Assembly (NCBI GenBank): GCA_039111635.1
Contig: JBCAQO010000007.1
Coordinates: 1,984,001 to 2,048,000 of the forward strand
DNA length: 64,000 nucleotides
DNA from: Heterobasidion occidentale
Taxonomy: Eukaryota > Basidiomycota > Agaricomycetes > Russulales > Bondarzewiaceae
Direction of reading: 5' to 3'
Below, piece after piece: positions 60,946 through 64,000 of the stretch (the stretch's first letter is position 1; every line of letters begins with the position of its first letter). The position numbers were made by a program, and so were the translations under genes. Under the pieces are notes generated by a model. The model did not search any database. It saw only the letters and a program-made list of their open reading frames with translations, and had not been told where the DNA came from.

Positions 60946-63243
60946 ATGTCATCGTCTGCACTCCACGACGAGCTCACATCGACCGTCCTCTCTGCCATCG
61001 AGTCCCTCCCGCAGACGCGCAAAGCGAGCTTACTCCTCGATCAGGCCCTGGCCTTGTTGGAAGCGGGGCGGTGAGTGAATTCACGGTCGAGAATAAACGT
61101 CATTCATAAACAGAGGGTCAACAAGATATGGTGACGAAGTCGAGAGATATCTGGACGTGTTTTTGAGGACACCAGGATTGCCGCAGGAAGCCGTTGCTCG
61201 GGCGCTTGTGGCTCGAGGGAAGGCTAGGAAAGAGGCCGGACAGCGGTTGCTTGTGAAGGGTGAACAAGGTAAGATCTGTATCCATTTAATGTGCCTTTTT
61301 GTGTGTCTTGAAACGATGCGAAAGCGAACATCCATCATATCGAGTCTCTTTTCGCACGCCAAAGTCCACACAATATATGCAAGGTCTCATTACGGCGCAG
61401 TGGACGAGCCTTCTATTGACTTGGTTATCTTGACTTATTATCTGAACTGCGTCCTCAAATAATCTTATTCTGATACAATCCCAGATTTCCAGCTTGCAGC
61501 AAAGATCGACCCGTCGATGAAGAACATTCCAGTTCATATTCGGCGTGATAGGCTTGTGAGTGCTCGAACAGCAGCTTCATCCTTTTGATTCAGTTTGGGG
61601 ATCCAGATATCCGCATCGAATGTCCCTGTGCTAAGAAGGGTGCCCGCTGAAATCTGGGAAAACATCGCGGAATTCATTCCTCGATATTTTCTTCGTACTT
61701 GGCTCTTCGTCTCCTCGTTCTATCGTGATATCGCCGCTCGCGTGATCTTCCGAACCGTGGATCTGTACTTTGGTGAGGACCAAGAAAGTCAACATCGAGG
61801 CCTGGACATTCTCGATCGTGTCAAGGCGGATCCCGTGTTTGCAAGGTACATCAAGACGCTCAGACTGCACTGGGCTCATGAAGAAGGTGAACTGCTAGAT
61901 CTCATATGTCGTAAGTCGCCCTTGCTAAAGTGATACTCCAGTCATCGAAACGTATTCGCTTTTTCTCCAGGACTGTTTCGCATAGCTCTTCCTGGGTTCA
62001 TTGCCCTCAAGGAATTCGAATGGATCGGGTATCCCGAATTGCAGGCGGACATGGTTGAGGCCATACTAAGCACCCACCCGCATCTCGACAAACTAGGTCT
62101 GATGTATGTTTCTCCCAGTCTGTCACGGACCGTTTGCTCACCTTGTTGCGTGCAGAGGATGGCACTTTGACGCTGTGGGCGTCTCTCGTTTCAAGCATCT
62201 ACGTAAATTCACACTGCGTGCAGAGGACGACGACGGATTCGCGGACATGGGCGAAGTGCGCACAGTGTTAGACAACAACGCCTCGACGCTGAGACACCTT
62301 GTGCTGGGCGCATATCTGAAACGGACGCATTCCTGGGACAGCGCGTTTCTGTCCGCGACAATCCAGAACTTGACTCACCTGGACCTGTTCGACACTCGGA
62401 TCTCACATGTCGTCCTCGCACGCATCGCGCATGCGCACCGCTTGCAGAGCCTTACATTGCACGGCACATTCGAGCAACCAGGCGCGGCATCGGTGGTATT
62501 CGGGAGTGACCATATCATCGATGGCCAACATACGTTCTTGCCGCATCTGGAATCATTTCGGTTTGTTCTCGTCGGGCACGACGACAATCTGGCATTGTTC
62601 CAGTCGGTGATGCAGTTCCTGAGAGGCCGGAAGGGTCTGAGGCGGTTGGACCTGGGGGGATGCTCTTGGGAACTGATGCTGGGTGTTTTGCCCGAGCTGT
62701 CAGGTTTACGGGTGCTCCGGGTACGGATAGCGAATCTGACTGAGAAGTCAGTCGAGGGTCTGGTGAAGAGCATACCGCGAGATATGGTCGCCATCCACCT
62801 ATCCGCCATCGTTTGGGATACACCTTTGGTGTGTACGATATTCTTGGAGCTCTACACGCTGACTGATCGTATGTGATGTCTAGCACCGCTTCGCGCAATG
62901 GTTCCGCTGTTTCACGTCTCTTTCGATACTTCACTTGCACGGGTCACACATCCGCCGGCCTCAGCACAACCTGATGTCGGAAAGAGAATACAACATCCAG
63001 TCTGATATATGGAACTCCGGAGCACGACACATCGCGATCGCACTGCCTTCGTTGCATTTCGTCGGTTGGCACGGAGAGCATTACGTGGTGGTGCGGTGTC
63101 CTGGGGACGTGGAACTGAAGGAGCTGCCGGTTCGGAGACGGTTGGATTGTGGGAAGGGGGTAAATCTGGGGACCGACGACGCTGCGTGGATGGAACGAAA
63201 GGATGTTCCGATGGACTATGAGATGTCTGGGCTAGAGGTATGA
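60946..63243 (+). CDS. F-box/LRR-like protein, seven exons
   Basis: Predicted 606-residue protein from exons 60946-61070, 61114-61268, 61485-61555, 61607-61910, 61971-62103, 62156-62828 and 62884-63243; phases agree throughout. The N-terminal helical part (LHDELTSTVLSAIESLPQTR) is followed by an F-box-like segment at about residues 122-165 (LRRVPAEIWENIAEFIPRYF ... SSFYRDIAARVIFRTV). LRR-like strands follow (LRHLVLGAY, LTHLDLFDTRIS, LQSLTLHGTF, LRRLDLGGCSWE, LRVLRVRIANLTE). The family is large in agaricomycetes and would provide SCF substrate adaptors. Intron 2 (216 bp) is longer than the rest (43-55 bp). No substrate can be named. Confidence 0.82.
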
Positions 63244-64000
63244 CCTTACGAGGTAGACCTACTGCCGTGAAATTTGCAGGTTTCTATGTTTCCAGGAGAG
63301 TGTGGCCCATGCCAATGCCAGTGTTTGTTCGACTCTCTTCTGGAATTGATTGTTCTCGATGTCTTTATAAGTGTGCGTTTGTGTCCGCGCCTATTACTTG
63401 ATTGATCACTATAGTGACTGCATACAAGAGGCGTGTCGGTGGTAAGCGTTGCATCTTTCCTCTTAGGACTCGACGCTGATATACTCGTTGTGTGGGCTCT
63501 GACCTAGACGTGCCCTGTATGCCAAGGGTCGTATTCGACTTTCCTGCCTCTTGCCCCATCCGTATCAACGCTGTCTTGTACATCACAGACGGAGTCGATA
63601 TAATTGTCTTATGTCGTTTCCGGCGTGTAAACTACCAGGATAGTGAGTGCGTGTTTCACCTGTTGCCCGTGGTCCTACCCCTTGTTCATGGTCGAGTTCC
63701 CCTACGCTCATCTGCGCTCATCTATGCCGTCTTTGATCCCGATTCCAAGTAGTCGCTCCTTTAGGTACTAAATATCGATGACAGAACATACAGCTGTGGC
63801 GGTATCACTGAGTCACCGACATCCTCATCATGGGATGGCCTCGGTAATGCGTCGGTGTCTTTCTAGCCAGGCAATATAACCGATCGCAACATAGACATCT
63901 GGCTTAACAGAACCATGACAAGTTGAATGACTGTCTCCCTCTCAAAAGTGACAGCGACTTATGGTTAACGCAGTCACAGACTATCGACTTGCCCATTTTC
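63244..64000. other. 3' flank, no gene supported
   Basis: Only short frames without ATG starts or splice-consistent partners. Nothing repetitive was recognised. Confidence 0.5.

Noticed and set aside
63492..63752. An 86-codon frame after the right F-box gene
   Set aside because: No ATG start and no domain; composition not distinctive.

Overview
The window is nuclear DNA of a filamentous basidiomycete, probably an agaricomycete. The evidence is genes split by many 43-96 bp GT-AG introns, GC-rich coding DNA, fungal F-box and OTT_1508-type deaminase families, and chromodomain Ty3/Gypsy, tyrosine-recombinase and hAT-like elements. No bacterial features are present.

Left flank (1-17,015): six ordinary genes and one dead one. 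They are an F-box protein (633-2818, +), an OTT_1508-like deaminase-fold protein (3543-5903, -), a Nudix hydrolase (6282-7115, +), a Ser/Thr-rich single-pass membrane protein (7762 to about 9707, -), a tandem pair of Cdc20/Cdh1-like WD40 proteins (10957-12666 and 13031-14606, both +), and an F-box/LRR pseudogene with at least four lesions (15280 to about 16882, -).

Centre (17,016-60,614): about 43.6 kb of nested transposons, which can be peeled by following LTR ends, target duplications and interrupted repeats. The outermost layer is a short element with about 95 bp terminal inverted repeats (17016-17111 and 60517-60614). Inside it lies a Ngaro/DIRS-like tyrosine-recombinase retrotransposon on the minus strand (17151-60348). 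It has RT at the right, YR at the left, and repeats ordered A1-ORFs-B1-A2-B2. Its B2 repeat carries a 2.05 kb hAT-like non-autonomous element (17218-19271) built around a 19-bp minisatellite. Its coding region is split by a Ty3/Gypsy element, here called Gypsy-B (LTRs 20704-21292 and 48766-48875 plus 58623-59101). Gypsy-B in turn contains an antisense solo LTR (21771-22542) and a pair of Gypsy-A elements facing each other as an inverted repeat with about 8 kb arms (22564-30530 and 32949-40920). Its 3' LTR contains a complete Gypsy-C (48876-58617, TSD ATGTC). Gypsy-C's own 3' LTR contains a solo Gypsy-A LTR (57479-58313, TSD CTCAA).

All three Gypsy families are chromodomain elements with an extra ORF after pol. 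In each, the start of the internal region is complementary to a sequence 31-34 nt downstream of the TATA box in its own LTR, which points to self-primed reverse transcription of the Tf1/sushi kind. Gypsy-C has the only long uninterrupted pol frame, but its gag is shortened and its protease motif altered. Gypsy-A, Gypsy-B and the YR element are decayed, several of them by CGA-to-TGA type stops.

Right flank (60,615-64,000): one seven-exon F-box/LRR-like gene (60946-63243, +) and then 0.75 kb with no gene I can support. Exon boundaries were inferred by eye from splice signals and frame continuity. They are firm for the F-box, Nudix and WD40 genes, and less so for the deaminase 5' end and the membrane protein.
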